DNA of 64,000 bases from Aschersonia sp. MBC 622. Its lineage: Eukaryota; Ascomycota; Sordariomycetes; Hypocreales; Clavicipitaceae. The DNA lies in contig JARJPL010000730.1 in assembly GCA_030782805.1 (NCBI GenBank), positions 24,070 to 88,069 on the forward strand. The letters are read 5' to 3'. The notes beneath the pieces were generated by a model. That model was not told where the DNA came from and made no database searches. It saw nothing but the letters and a program-made list of their open reading frames with translations. The position numbers were made by a program, and so were the translations under genes. Shown here one piece after another: positions 45,401 to 56,395 of this stretch. Position 1 is the stretch's first letter; every line of letters starts with the position of its first letter.

Positions 45401-47465
45401 ATGGCTCCCGCCTCCCGCCACGCTCAGAATCTGGGCCAGCTCATAGAGTACATACCCGGTGAGTCGTTGGACGAGATGCAGTCGCCCAAACGCCCGCCTC
45501 GCTGACCTGTGCTGTGCTTTCCAGACCGACTCTACCTCGGAGCCTACACCAACCCGCCCACGGCCGACACACTCTTCCCTACGCCGCCCGAGTCGCCTCG
45601 AAAGCGAGCCCAACGAGTCGCCGAAGGTCGTGCTGTTGCGCCGTCGCCGTCGCCTAGCTGCCGCTCGCCGCCTTGCTACTTTACGATTGATGATAGCCTT
45701 TTCTACAATGCCTTTCACCACGACTTTGGCCCCCTGCACATTGGCCACCTTTACCGCTTCGCCATTCGCTTTCACGACATTCTCGGTGCCAAGGAGAATA
45801 AGGATCGTCCCGTCGTCTTTTGGAGCGCCGCTGACCCAAGAAGTAAGCCGCCGCCGACACCGCTTGTTGTTGACTGTTGCATGACGGTTTTACTGACTTG
45901 TACTTTATCTAGGTCGTGCCAATGCCGCCTGCATGCTCGCGTGCTACATGGTGCTGATCCAGAACTGGCCGCCGCACCTGGCCCTCGCCCCCATTGCCCA
46001 GGCCGACCCGCCGCTGATGCCCTTCCGCGATGCCGGCTATAGTCAGGCCGACTATGGTATCACCGTTCAGGACGTTGTCTACGGCGTCTGGAAGGCCAAG
46101 GAGGAAAAGTGCATCGACCTGGACAACTTTGACCTCGACGAGTACGAGCGGTTCGAGCGTGTTGAGCACGGCGACTTCAACTGGGTCACGCCCAACTTTC
46201 TCGCCTTTGCCTCCCCCCAGCATACTCCCGTCGCCAAAATCACAGAAGACTCGGGCCTCTTCAAGCTCCTCCCCAGAGACCTCGATGCTGTCGACGCCCA
46301 CCCCACGCTCCCGCAGCCGTTCAAGAATATCCTGACGCACTTTGCCGATCGCAGCATTGGCCTGGTTGTGCGTCTCAACTCGCATCTTTACTCGCCATCG
46401 TACTTTGAGGCCCTCGGCATCCAGCACATTGACATGATCTTTGATGACGGCACGTGCCCCCCGCTGACGACTGTCCGCAAGTTTATCCGCCTCGCCCACG
46501 AGATGATTACTGTCAAGAAGAAGGGCATTGCCGTTCACTGCAAGGCGGGCCTGGGTCGCACAGGCTGCCTGATTGGCGCCTACCTCATTTACCGCCACGG
46601 CTTCACCGCCGACGAGGTCATTTCCTTTATGCGCTTCATGCGGCCCGGCATGGTGGTCGGTCCCCAACAGCACTGGCTGCATCTCAACCAGGGAACTTTT
46701 CGCGAGTGGTGGATTGAGGAGCGCGTCGAGCGTAGGCTGCGGCGCGAGATGGCCAACTCGAACCCGGTGCCCAGCACGCCCATCCGGGCCATGCAAAAGA
46801 ACTCGCTCCGCAACGGCCAATTATCTACACCCCCCAACCGCAGCCCCTCGAACCGCACACCGCTGAGCGAGCTCGAGGACCGCAGCAACCAAGGACACAA
46901 CCAGGAGGACTACCTGCCCGCACCCACGCCCGGCCAGCCCAGAAAGACGCGCTCGGAGCGCCACCACCCGTACCAGCGCTCGGGTTCGCACACCACGACG
47001 ACAATCGAGGAGGGGCACGGCATTGAGCAGGAGACGGAAGTTGTGGCCGTGCAACGCCACTCTGCTGGCGGCGCCACGGGCGACTCGGAGGAGGAACTGC
47101 TCGTCCGCATGCGCAGCTCCCGTAAGGCGTCCCATTCGCCGATGCGCAGCGAAAAGTCGCGCTCAGTGAGCCAGACGACGTCGACGACCATTTACATGAT
47201 CGACAACGACTCGTCCCGAGACGCCGAGAACATTGGCGCAGGCCGCCCGCCCAAGACGGTGGAACGCACCCAGAGCGCCTCGGCCACGCTGCCCCGGGTG
47301 CGCGGCAGCCGTCGCGGCGCCATGCCCGAGTCACCTCTCCGCAACAAGGACACTTCATCGGCGTCATCAGGAGGCGTCCGCAAGACGAGCGGGCGCGTGG
47401 GCAGCGTCAGTCAAGGGACCTCGGCGGCGGCCTTGGCCACGGCCCGCAAGGTGTCGGGCGCATAG
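45401..47465 (+). CDS. cdc14: Cdc14-family dual-specificity phosphatase
   Basis: Exons 45401-45458, 45525-45842 and 45913-47465 encode 642 residues; the introns are 66 and 70 bp. Cdc14 dephosphorylates Cdk sites at mitotic exit and in cytokinesis, moving between nucleolus or spindle pole body and cytoplasm. The N-terminal half has the non-catalytic DSP-like domain (EYIPDRLYLGAY, FTIDDSLFYNAFHHDFGPLHIGHLYRF). The catalytic domain follows, with loop VHCKAGLGRTGCLIGAYLI (nucleophile Cys ~335, Arg ~341) and general-acid region FDDGTCPP. The C-terminal ~230 residues are disordered, rich in Ser, Arg and SP sites, as expected of a tail regulated by phosphorylation. The first exon encodes only 19 residues, fixed by joining at EYIP-DRLYLGAY. 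Confidence 0.95.
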
Positions 47466-49102
47466 AGGACGGCCCGAGCCAAACGACTCTTGTTTTGATA
47501 AGAAGGAACGAAATGAACAAGCAAAGTGTGGCATTTTTCCGAAGCATCTCGAGGACATCCATGGTTTCTCTCTTTTCTAACGATGACGACTCACGTATTC
47601 ATTTTTCCGTTGTCTCTTGAGCGATTCATGTTTTATTGCATGGTTTGGCTTGTGAAGCTGTGGTTGCTTTTGTCTGGTAAAGGCAAGACCTATTTTTTTC
47701 TTCTCTCACGAGGGGTCAAGAAGAGATGATTGTGCAAGTTTGGTTTTGCATTCATACTAGGTTGGGACGAAGCCAATTTTTATGGTTGCGTTTTGCGTGT
47801 TATGGCGTTGTTTTGTCATTTATGGTTATTCATCAGCACTGGCATTTGTGTCTTTTTTTTATCATTCTGCGTTTATGGGTTTTCTGCGGAAGGGTGTCTT
47901 TTTCTGTTATTTCGAAATTGAAACGAAACGGCCGATGAAGGAAGAAGATGCGAGCGAAATACAAGGGTTTTTACTTCTTATTTGCAGCTGCAATACACCA
48001 AAAAGGAAGTGGAAGAGGGAAAGGGGATGGATGTGGATGGGTTGGAGGGGGATGAGGACGAAGTACTCTTTTTTTTTTCTTTTTGGGTGAGTGGCTGTTT
48101 ATTGTTTTGTTATATATCACGGTATCACATTGGCATAAATTCAAAGTATTATTGAAACAACATCACAGGCACAAATGATGTGTAAAGGTTTCGAGGTGTG
48201 GCATGTCCGATCTCGAGCACTATACTGCAACAGGTCTCAAATCACCGCAAAAATCCCAAGAAGTGAAATTGGGGACCCTCTCTTGCTGGATCCAACGAGC
48301 CAACACGGGTGACAATTATTCTCCCCTAGAAAATGCCCATTGCATCAGTAAACCCCGAATGCCAGCGACAGTGCACACCTTCCCAGCCTTGATGTGCCAA
48401 AAGAACATTTCTTCGTCAATTGATGGAATTTTGGTCGTGCCTTGATGTACCTACCCTGAATATGTAAATGTGTTGGGGTACCATCCTGCTTTGTATTACC
48501 GACCGTTGCGGCCAAGGCTGACCATGATTATAAGGCTTCCCGAATACATCGGTCTCTAGCGTCCGAATGATGACATCTTTTAACGCTCGTGTGCTATTTG
48601 TCAAAAGTCATGCCAAGATGCATCATCTTTGTTTACGATCTGGGCTTGGCATGCGATTGCCGAACTGCTAGACCCATCACGTGTATTCTAAACTTGCCCA
48701 GCCACAGAGGAGCTGCGTATTACCACGCAGACAAAGGTACTCAATAACCAAAAGAAAAGGGTTGAAAAGGGGCAAAAAAAAAAAAAAAAAAAAAATATAA
48801 AAATCAATTGAATGTGTAATTGGCTCAACTTATACGCCGACAACTGTCAAAAAAGCTTTTTTATACATGAGATAGCTGGCCAAGTCGCCGTTTACATGGT
48901 TATGATCATGGTAGATATTTCTTTTCGCCCCCAATGTCCTGTTCGAATTCAAGTCCTTCCGCTTCGTAAACATGTCATTGCAAGATGACAAAACTCAACC
49001 TCCAGACCACACTAGTCGGAGGGAGTGTGACGCGTAATAACACCCCTTACATCCAAGACTGTGTTGCAAGAGACTGCTCCAAGCGTGCGTCGAGCGAATC
49101 GC
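47466..49102. other. Convergent intergenic region
   Basis: 1.6 kb between the 3' ends of cdc14 and erv29. T-rich after the cdc14 stop (47580-47900), then a 22-base A run at 48774-48795. No gene recognised. Confidence 0.55.
48774..48795. repeat. 22-base A homopolymer
   Basis: An uninterrupted A run followed by TATAAAAATC in a gene-free stretch. It could be a decayed retroposon tail or simple slippage; nothing beside it identifies an element. Confidence 0.8.
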
Positions 49103-50361
49103 TTAGTAGACCTTCTTCTTCTCATCGATGGAGAATTGGCCGGGGCCGCTGTTGACGAGGAGGAGAAGACCACCGACGATAGAGAGGATCTGGAAAAAGT
49201 CGTACTTGGCAAAGTCTTTCTGGGGGTGGTGCTCGTGGAGCTACAGCGGGTTAGCAAAGACGCACGGTGAGAGGCACAATGAGCATTGCGAGTCGATATC
49301 GCGAAACGTACAGTCCAAAAGTTGTTGACAAAGAGGTTAAAGATGGAGAGGATGACGACGAGAAGCGTGGCGCTAAACTTGGCCTTGAAGCCAACGACGA
49401 CCATGACGCAGGCGCCGGCGCCGAGGATGGAGACGAGGACGCGCCAGATGGTCCAGGAGCCGGAGAAGACGAAGCCGACAAAGAGGAAGATGAGAAGGAC
49501 GCGCCCGGCAAGCTGAAAGTACATCTTGCGGTCCTTTTCGTCGAGGGTGGGCAGGCCGGCAAAGGCCTTTGTCTTGCGGACCCACGAGTCGGAGAGGACC
49601 ATGATGAGGCCGCCAATGACGGAGAGATTGCGGAGGAAGAAGTTGAGGTCAAAGATGAGGCCGTAGCCGAGGGCCTGGGTGACGACGACGCCCATCAGGC
49701 CGGCGACGGCGTAGTCGGAGTACTTTCGGATGATGACGAGGATGGAGCAGGCAAGCATGGCGAGGACGTTGACGAGCAAGAAAAGGTGAGTGATGCCAGA
49801 GGGGACTGTACTTCTGTTAGCGACGGCTCTGTACTCTCCTCTTCTTTCTATTTTCTATGAGGCCAAGGGGCGAGGTTGTGGGCTTACTGTGACGATAGTC
49901 GCGAAGGTAGATGAGCTGGTCGTTCCACTGGGTCATGATGCGGAGGGCATCTTCCAAAAAGGTGACGACGATGAGGAATCGGCCAATGGCGGGGAGGTAT
50001 CTGCACAGAAGATGGAATTGATCAGCCAGATTGCTCACGGGATTGTGTCGTGCTTGGTGCGGTGGCGCGCAGCGCGCGCAGCAGGTCTTGCCCATTCGCA
50101 GAACGTGTGCCGAGAACGCGAGGGAGCGAGCGAGCAAGACGTGGAGAGCTTGTAGCGAGGAGGGAAAGGGGGGGTAGGTTGTTTCTGCTATACTCACGGC
50201 TTGATGGGCTCGCTGACGCTCTCGAGAAAGTCCTCGACCTTGCTGGTGTAGGGTCGGATCTGGTCGAGGATGCCTTGCTCCTGCTCGTTCGAGGACGAGC
50301 CGTACGGGTTGGGGCCACTGTTGAGGCCATAGCCGGCGGAGGAGCCGCCTCGGAGGGACAT
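49103..50361 (-). CDS. erv29: ER cargo receptor Erv29 / Surf4
   Basis: Exons 50361-50198, 50000-49888, 49805-49312 and 49240-49103 give 302 residues (yeast Erv29 has 310). Surf4/Erv29 is a multi-pass receptor that loads soluble cargo into COPII vesicles at the ER. The N-terminus is polar and carries GPNPYG. The conserved core begins PYLPAIGRFLIVVTFLEDALRIMTQWNDQ. About seven hydrophobic segments follow, including AGLMGVVVTQALGYG and LVVILSIFNLFVNNFW. The C-terminus reads LHEHHPQKDFAKYDFFQILSIVGG and ends KKKVY; Lys at -3 and -4 form a dilysine ER-retrieval signal. Introns are 197, 82 and 71 bp with GTGAGT, GTAAGC and GTACGT donors. Long antisense frames are shadows. Confidence 0.93.
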
Positions 50362-51858
50362 GATTGCGTTGTCGTTTCTTGTCTTTTTTTTTTTGGTAAT
50401 GCTTAGGTAGAGCAATGCAAGAATAAATAGGAACAGAAAAGGAAAAGCAAAAGATGGCGCGCACGCTCCGCAGAGAGTTTGATGGCTGGAGGAGAGTTTG
50501 GGCGAGACCGGTTTCGTTGTCGAGGGCTGGAATCGCGGGCGGCGGCGGCGGCGGCGGCGAAAGGCGTGGGTTTGTTTGTCGGGAACGGGGGTTGTTGTTC
50601 AGTTCAGACCAGCTGTCCACTACTGGGCCTGCCTGTCTAACTAGGGTTGGCTTTGGAGGTCCAAGGGCGGCGGGGAGGGGAGGGGAGGAGGAAGCGGAGC
50701 GGCGTCAGAGTCAAGAAGAGCAACCGGGCGGCAAAATTGCAACAAGGGAGGCTGGGGTAAGAGTCAAGATGATGGGTGATGACAGTTTTTCTACGGATTT
50801 AATTCTTGTCAAAATAGTTGAAAGAGACAAATGGGAGATCGAAAGGCGATGAATATGCAATGGGCAGGAAAATTGAGGCACAGTGAAATGTTTGCACAGT
50901 TGTTAATTGCTGTATACTTGAATCGCGAGCATCTTCTTGTGCCAGGCGAGCTATGACCTCAAGCCACACGGTCAACATACCACAGTGTCCTTTCTAGAAA
51001 AGTCAAACCACCACGAAAATTGTATGATGACGGTACTTGCACTGGGCATCATGTCACAAGCCGAGCGCCGCAGCCGGGCCCCACCAGCCTCTGGCTGTCA
51101 GTGGCTTTTATTATTACAGTTGCGTGAGTGCCTCAAAATTTATACCGGCCACAATGTCTGGGGATTTGCTGGTGAAAACAAGTTTTGCTCTGGATTACCT
51201 TGCATCCGCTGCAGCAACTGAATGTACCTTGGACGCGCTGTGAATGAATCATGGCGCGGCTGTGCACAGCGTTCTGTCTTGCCAACTCGCGCCCCTGCGG
51301 TCACTGACTGGGCTTAGTAAACTAAGTAAGTTGGCGCTCTGCCACCCCACCAAAAGCTCACTGCATCTCATCAGTGCGTATTCCAACAACAGCCAGCCTG
51401 GGCATCATCATCACTGCTTTCCATTCCAGTCCTCGAGCACGGCGCATGTCCTCTCAGCCTGGCTCTCTATCAGCTAGCTTCTGCTAGACAGTTCCCGCTT
51501 GTCCTCAAGTTGGGGATCGGGAGTGGAAGCCCTTCTTTGCTTCTTTGCTCCAAGACACACAGTTCCACCTGCTCGAGGGCGAGGACGGTTCATCTCAATC
51601 TCCTACTAGAGGGTACATAGCCTTTTGTCATTGCTTTCTTTTCTTGTCTACCTTTTGTCAAATGGACAGCGCTAAAATATCTGTTTCTTCCTACCCGTCA
51701 ATCGCGTCTTTCTTTGTTTTGTCGCCCACCAGCCAAGTAATCTGCGTCCTCTACCCAGCATTATTACCATGCTCTGAAGATGCACATGGAAGTGGACAAA
51801 TGTCTTCTTCTTGACCCAACAATACAATATGCCTCGGTAGCCCATCCAGGCGCCTTGC
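50362..51858. other. Intergenic region upstream of erv29
   Basis: 1.5 kb between the erv29 start and the 3' end of the glycosylase gene. It holds the erv29 promoter, with a GGC-repeat-rich patch at 50540-50562 and a G/A-rich patch near 50670-50700. No gene is recognised. Confidence 0.5.
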
Positions 51859-53289
51859 TCACTGCTCGCGCACAATCTGCAGCTCTCCGTAAATGCCGTA
51901 CTCAACCCGGCCCTCCTCCACGGCGCGTCGCATCTCCTCCCGCAGCACCGTCCGCTCTCCCGTCGCCGGATCCCATTCCCAGCCCTCACGCATCCACATC
52001 CATCGTAGATAGGCTCGGAGCTCCTTATCCCCCGGCAAGACTCTCATCCACTCTGGCTGGAACTCGCCCCGGGCACCCTTGCCGTTCCAGTCCGTGGCCT
52101 TTCCCAGAAGCACATCCCTGCAGAATATGCGCCAGCTGTCAATTGCATAGGGGCCCTGCGTCATATGTCCAATCTCCCAGCCGTCGGTAGCATCTTTCGC
52201 GTGGGAGGTAGGCCCGTTCTCCGGGCTGTGACCAACCTGTCGCGTATCGTATCGACGCACGACGTACCGTACGCCGGGCCGGGGCGGATCAAACATGAAG
52301 TATTTTGCATACTTTCGCAGAATCGCGAGCCGATTTTGGCAGAGACCCAGGTGCCGAATCATGGCGAGCAGTTCCATTGCGTTATCGGGGTTGGCAATAT
52401 CGCACGGCGTTGGAAAGCGTTCCTTGACACGCAGAAATGTGGGAATGGCATGTTCTCCCTTGGTCTTGATGAGAAACGTAACGACAACAAGAAGCCAGAA
52501 TGGGTCGTGGGCCATCTGTTCTTGGATGATACCAAAGGATGCCGCGCTGAGAGGAGGAAAGGGGATACACGACACCGTTCCAGGACTGGGGCGTGGAGCA
52601 ACAGATCCCAGGGCTTTGGTGGGCGTTGTGAAGTAAGGCGATGTGCCGGCATGGGTGTGCACATTGGATAGCTGTGCCTCGCTGGGTTCATCTGGATTGA
52701 CGCAGACGGACCGAAGATCTGGCTCAGGGATCTTGAACCGCGGAGTAAAGGTGCTGGGTAAAGCTGCCAGTCGGATTTTCTTCGTCGGAGAAAAGACATC
52801 GTCCGCATTACCGGCTTCGCACCAGTAGTGCGACGAGGCAGCGTCGAGTTTACGTTTGGCGGATTTGCGAGCCTCGTTCTTCTTCTGCGTCTCCGAAGCT
52901 CCGAATCTCGGTAGCGAGATCGAGGCGGCTTTCCTGGCAAGGGAGTTGGCCTGCTCAATGAGACGATCGGTAGACGCCCATGGCTCTTCCGATGGGTGTT
53001 CGCTCCTTACGGCAGCTGACGGTGTTTCAGTGTTGCTGCCGAGGTGCTGAGCGCGTTCAAGTTGAGTGAACCATGATTCAGCGCCGGCCATCAAGCTTTG
53101 GTCAAAGATGAGCTTCAGGTCATCCGGTGACGCTGCGCGGTCCTCCAAGACGCCAACCAGGAACTCGTAAGCGTCAGCAGGGACGTCGAAGACTGCGAGG
53201 ATCTGGTCCCCGAAGCGCGGAGCCATATTGGAGATTCGGTGAGTGTGTAGACCTGGCTGAGGGGGATGAAGTCTGCGAAAGAGCTTCAC
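51859..53289 (-). CDS. HhH-GPD DNA glycosylase of the MBD4 type
   Basis: A single 476-residue frame. MBD4-type enzymes remove T or U from G:T and G:U mismatches left by deamination of 5-methylcytosine or cytosine, starting base-excision repair in the nucleus. The N-terminal ~230 residues are poorly structured with basic patches (KSAKRKL, SPTKKIR). The glycosylase domain begins ~FGIIQEQMAHDPFWLLVVVTFLIKTKG and contains PTPCDIANPD and IRHLGLCQNRLAILRKYAK. The helix-hairpin-helix and catalytic part read QGPYAIDSWRIFC; Asp ~384 aligns with the MBD4 catalytic Asp in its DSYRIF motif. No methyl-CpG-binding domain is visible. A ~30-residue insertion (RRYDTRQVGHSPENG...) lies before the catalytic helix. 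A second Met at 53226 (MAPRFGDQI) may be the true start, leaving 455 residues. Confidence 0.85.
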   Translation of the reverse strand: MKLFRRLHPPQPGLHTHRISNMAPRFGDQILAVFDVPADAYEFLVGVLEDRAASPDDLKLIFDQSLMAGAESWFTQLERAQHLGSNTETPSAAVRSEHPSEEPWASTDRLIEQANSLARKAASISLPRFGASETQKKNEARKSAKRKLDAASSHYWCEAGNADDVFSPTKKIRLAALPSTFTPRFKIPEPDLRSVCVNPDEPSEAQLSNVHTHAGTSPYFTTPTKALGSVAPRPSPGTVSCIPFPPLSAASFGIIQEQMAHDPFWLLVVVTFLIKTKGEHAIPTFLRVKERFPTPCDIANPDNAMELLAMIRHLGLCQNRLAILRKYAKYFMFDPPRPGVRYVVRRYDTRQVGHSPENGPTSHAKDATDGWEIGHMTQGPYAIDSWRIFCRDVLLGKATDWNGKGARGEFQPEWMRVLPGDKELRAYLRWMWMREGWEWDPATGERTVLREEMRRAVEEGRVEYGIYGELQIVREQ

Positions 53290-54224
53290 GACGTTGGCGA
53301 GAACTCATCCATGTGAGCCAAGCTGAGGGTGGCGGGTTGGCCGAGAACCTGAGTGAGACCAAGCTCACTTGGAGCTCACTTTCTCGATTCACCACAGCAG
53401 AGGCATCATGGGGGTAGATGATTGGAAGATAATACCATTGAAGTGAATGCAGCGGTATTGATAGCAACAGTTGGTATGCTGCGTTTGTGTATATGCTGTG
53501 CTGTGAGTGGGCTGCGTTATCTCGGGCTAGGTCGGTCGCCGCATGTCCTTGGTACAGTGGGTTGTGCACATCATTAACGACACTAGCGCAAACCACGTAT
53601 GGTTAATTGTTAGGTAGAGAATATGGTGCGCGCCACGGACTGTTTGGCGGTGACAAGCGGCCGAGGTCGAGAGTCGATCGATAAATTCACGGACTTTATT
53701 TTGATTATTTATTGTATGTTTGCAGTATTCTTCTTTCAGCCCGACCTTTATGATTCATGGTTGATCTTTCGAATTTTTACTGGACGAAATATCACAGCAA
53801 CAACCACCCCGATAAACCTCGATGGCCCACAGCTTCCGTCTAGTCTCGTGGCCATCAGAGGCCCTCCCCCTCCGTCAGCGCCGAAAAAAAGCACGCCACG
53901 TCCAAAGCTATCTGCTGATAGGAAGAACTGGAGCCAGCCCACCGAAGCCACTGGGAATAATAAGAAGCCACTAAAAATTAGACCTGCTTCCAAGGCTGCC
54001 GTGGCACCCCTGCGAAGAACAAGTCGTCCCCAGAGGCTCCCCGACCAAAACTTGCTGGAGAAACGTGCTCTCTCAAATTCATCACGTGACAACCACTTGT
54101 TGCCTCGCTGCCTTGGCTTCGCCCAGCGCTCCCGCCTTTGCCTTCCATCACCACGCATTTCTCCATCGGAGCCTCTCCCCGATTCCACGATCCCCGTCAT
54201 CGCTTTCTGAAAATCATCCAAGAG
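53290..54224. other. Divergent promoter region glycosylase / SF3b6
   Basis: 0.93 kb between divergent starts. An open frame at 53623-54210 and its antisense partner are not protein-like and are treated as chance. The promoters and leaders of both genes must lie here. Confidence 0.5.
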
Positions 54225-54934
54225 ATGAGTAGTCGCGGTGGGAAACTTGCCCCCGAAGTCAATCGGTGAGTCTCTTTGCGCGCATCCCCCGTCATCTGCT
54301 GCCTGTCGCTTGCCGCGTCATGCCTGGTCTTTGCTGTCGGAGGGCGTTGGCTGGAGTGATGCGGCTTGGCACCCAACAATCATCGATGCCATCGACGACA
54401 CCCATCTAGGTCTATGCTAACTATAACGCAGAGCTCTGTTCGTCAAGAACCTGAGGTACAATTTTTTCCCGCCCGCGAATTTTTCTGTTGCCGCCATTGT
54501 TTCGACACTATGCGACCACGATGATTTGCGATGTCATGCTAACATTGAAAACCTTGCAGCTACAACGTAACGCCGGAAGAGCTATTTGATCTCTTTGGAA
54601 AATTTGGACCCATCCGCCAGGTTCGACAGGGCATTGCCAGTGCGACCAAGGGAACAGCTTTTGTGGTCTATGAGGATGTTATCGATGCCAAGCAAGCCTG
54701 CGACAAGCTCAACGGCTTCAACTTTCAGAACCGCTATCTAGTTGGTACGCTACCACCCAACGACTACCCTGCTGATGACCCATTCCTCCTTCGCATTGCC
54801 TCGGTTCAACTCGCCCTGCTAACATGCACACAGTACTATATCACCAGCCAGACAAGATGGCCAAGTCAAAAGAGGACCTGGAGGCCCGCCGCGAATCTTT
54901 AGCAAGGCTCAAGAAGCAGCATGGTATCGATTGA
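54225..54934 (+). CDS. Splicing factor SF3b subunit 6 (p14/SF3b14)
   Basis: Exons 54225-54265, 54432-54455, 54560-54744 and 54834-54934 encode 116 residues. SF3b6 is an RRM protein of the U2 snRNP that contacts the branch-site region and binds SF3b1. The product has the expected layout: MSSRGGKLAPEVNR, then RNP2 ALFVKNLSYNVTPEELFDLF, then RNP1-like KGTAFVVYEDVIDAKQAC, then the C-terminal helix KSKEDLEARRESLARLKKQHGID. Exon 2 is only 24 nt and encodes ALFVKNL with split flanking codons; without it RNP2 is destroyed, so it must be used. Introns are 166, 104 and 89 bp. The TGA stop is followed in the same frame by 74 more open, coding-like codons. The length to the TGA fits the family. Confidence 0.93.
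54432..54455 (+). other. 24-nt microexon of the SF3b6 gene
   Basis: Bounded by AACGCAG and GGTACA, it supplies the RNP2 strand (ALFVKNL) plus parts of two split codons. Its phase fits both neighbours (2 nt left over from exon 1, 1 nt taken from exon 3). Confidence 0.85.
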
Positions 54935-55159
54935 CAATTTGACCGGCCTGCTGATGGTCTGCGAGAGAAGAGAACTTCCTCATCTGCAGGCCGGTCTACC
55001 CCGTCTCCCAAGACAAGCCCCAGAACCACTTCGTCGGATCCCAAAACTATCCTGCGAAACGCGTCTCCGGCGACCAAGCCAACTCAACCCGAGTCCATCA
55101 GCCCACGCGCCGTTCGCTTCGTTGAGAACATGCGCCGCCCCATCGCGGCAAACGCGTAA
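54935..55159 (+). other. In-frame, coding-like extension after the SF3b6 stop
   Basis: From the base after the TGA (54932-54934), 74 codons stay open in the SF3b6 frame to a TAA at 55157-55159. The translation is Ser/Thr/Pro/Lys-rich (RTSSSAGRSTPSPKTSPRTT, later PRAVRFVENMRRPIAANA) and its third positions are mostly C or G. A segment with GT-AG ends (54924-54989, 66 bp, CTGAT inside) would remove the TGA and keep the frame, giving a ~169-residue isoform. After TAA-TTG-TAA the same frame is open for 66 more codons, including VSPPIIEPPTPTTSRLVPRG. Whether any of this is translated cannot be told from sequence. Confidence 0.4.
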
Positions 55160-56080
55160 TTGTAAACTCTGCCTCGCCATCTCAAGGTGTCGCCGCCGAT
55201 TATTGAACCCCCAACACCGACGACCTCTCGACTGGTGCCTCGAGGCATGCAAGAGCTGAGATTGCCTAAACGCCAACCAAACCAACACCACTCCTCTCAA
55301 CGACAACGACGAATTACTCATTACATTTTTATTTTCGGATGGGATCACGGAATGGAAACCTGTTAAGCTATGGATTTTAGGAGGATCTGGCTACTTGTGC
55401 TGTGACGTGACGAAACGATCCAGTCATCAGAACACACAACCGGGTTGCCATTTTTCATATTATTGTTATCAGCGGCAGCCCAAGTTGCTTTTTTCTTCTT
55501 ACTTTGTCTTTGTCCTTTTGCCTTTGGATCTCTATTTGAACCTTCTTCGGTGTGCTCTTCATACTGGTCGCGGGACACGTCTAACTCTCCTTTGATTTCG
55601 TCTCGTGAAAACAAGATTGCTCCCTACATTAGCAGAATGAATAAAGTTCGTTTGCCGGCTACGCATGACACGCATACTTGAACCTGTAATGGATAAGATA
55701 GCTACCGCTGACAGTAGCCTGCACATGTAGACACGGGGGCAAGGTTGACGCTACCATTTGCGTCTATCAAGCACCACGGATATCGTATTGCTTTTGTCTG
55801 AAGGCGATTACAACGGCAGCGTGCCCAGAAACCGCATCTCGCAGTGATTAGTAGTGCAACACGCAAAGCTTATATTCCGCCGTTGGGGCGACCCTGTGCA
55901 ACCCGTGCTGATTCAACTTTGCAGTTTAAGCTTTTGCAGCGTGTGGCGGTGTTTCGCCGCCAAAGTCAAATCTATTGCGGTTTTGGGCGACCCGTTTGAC
56001 TAGAAGAAAGCCAAAGGCGAAATCATGACGGTGATGGATTATTCTTTGAAGTAATCGGGCACTTGGTTCGGGACCGAGAA

Positions 56081-56395
56081 GCGAACCGAGGCCACGCGGG
56101 CCAACGATTGACAAGCATTGTAATTGCCGTGACTTGCGAGCTGGCCAAACCCGTCCAATTGACCATGGTAAATGCGTGATCAACATTCTCTGATCAGCCT
56201 ACTCTTTATCATATAGGCCCGAGTATGCCTCGTCGCGGGGAACAATGGTCCAGCAGCGCGACCTGCTTTGGCAGGCCAGTATGGATGAATCGCCGAAGCC
56301 ATGCGGGCCAACCTTGGACAGGCATTCTTTGTAGTTGCGGTGAAGGTGAGCTGGCAAAGATATCCGCTTGATCATAGAGAATGCTTGATTATGGT
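56081..56395. repeat. Two diverged direct copies of a ~105-bp unit
   Basis: Copy one is about 56081-56181 and copy two about 56289-56395. Shared blocks in order are GCGGGCCAAC, a GACA(A/G)GCATT block, TTGC(C/G)GTGA, GAGCTGGC(C/A)AA, and GATCA at the end. Differences are many, often transitions, with small gaps. No coding frame is shared. This may be a relic of a mobile element or an old local duplication. Confidence 0.55.

Noticed and set aside
45909..46820. 303-codon frame antisense to cdc14
   Set aside because: A shadow of the GC-rich coding exon; the + strand has the full phosphatase motifs.
49267..49860. 197-codon acidic frame antisense to erv29
   Set aside because: It spans erv29 exon 3 and its introns; the strongly biased composition mirrors the hydrophobic codons of the real gene.
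53623..54210. 195-codon open frame upstream of SF3b6
   Set aside because: It fills the divergent promoter region, and its product lacks any protein-like pattern.
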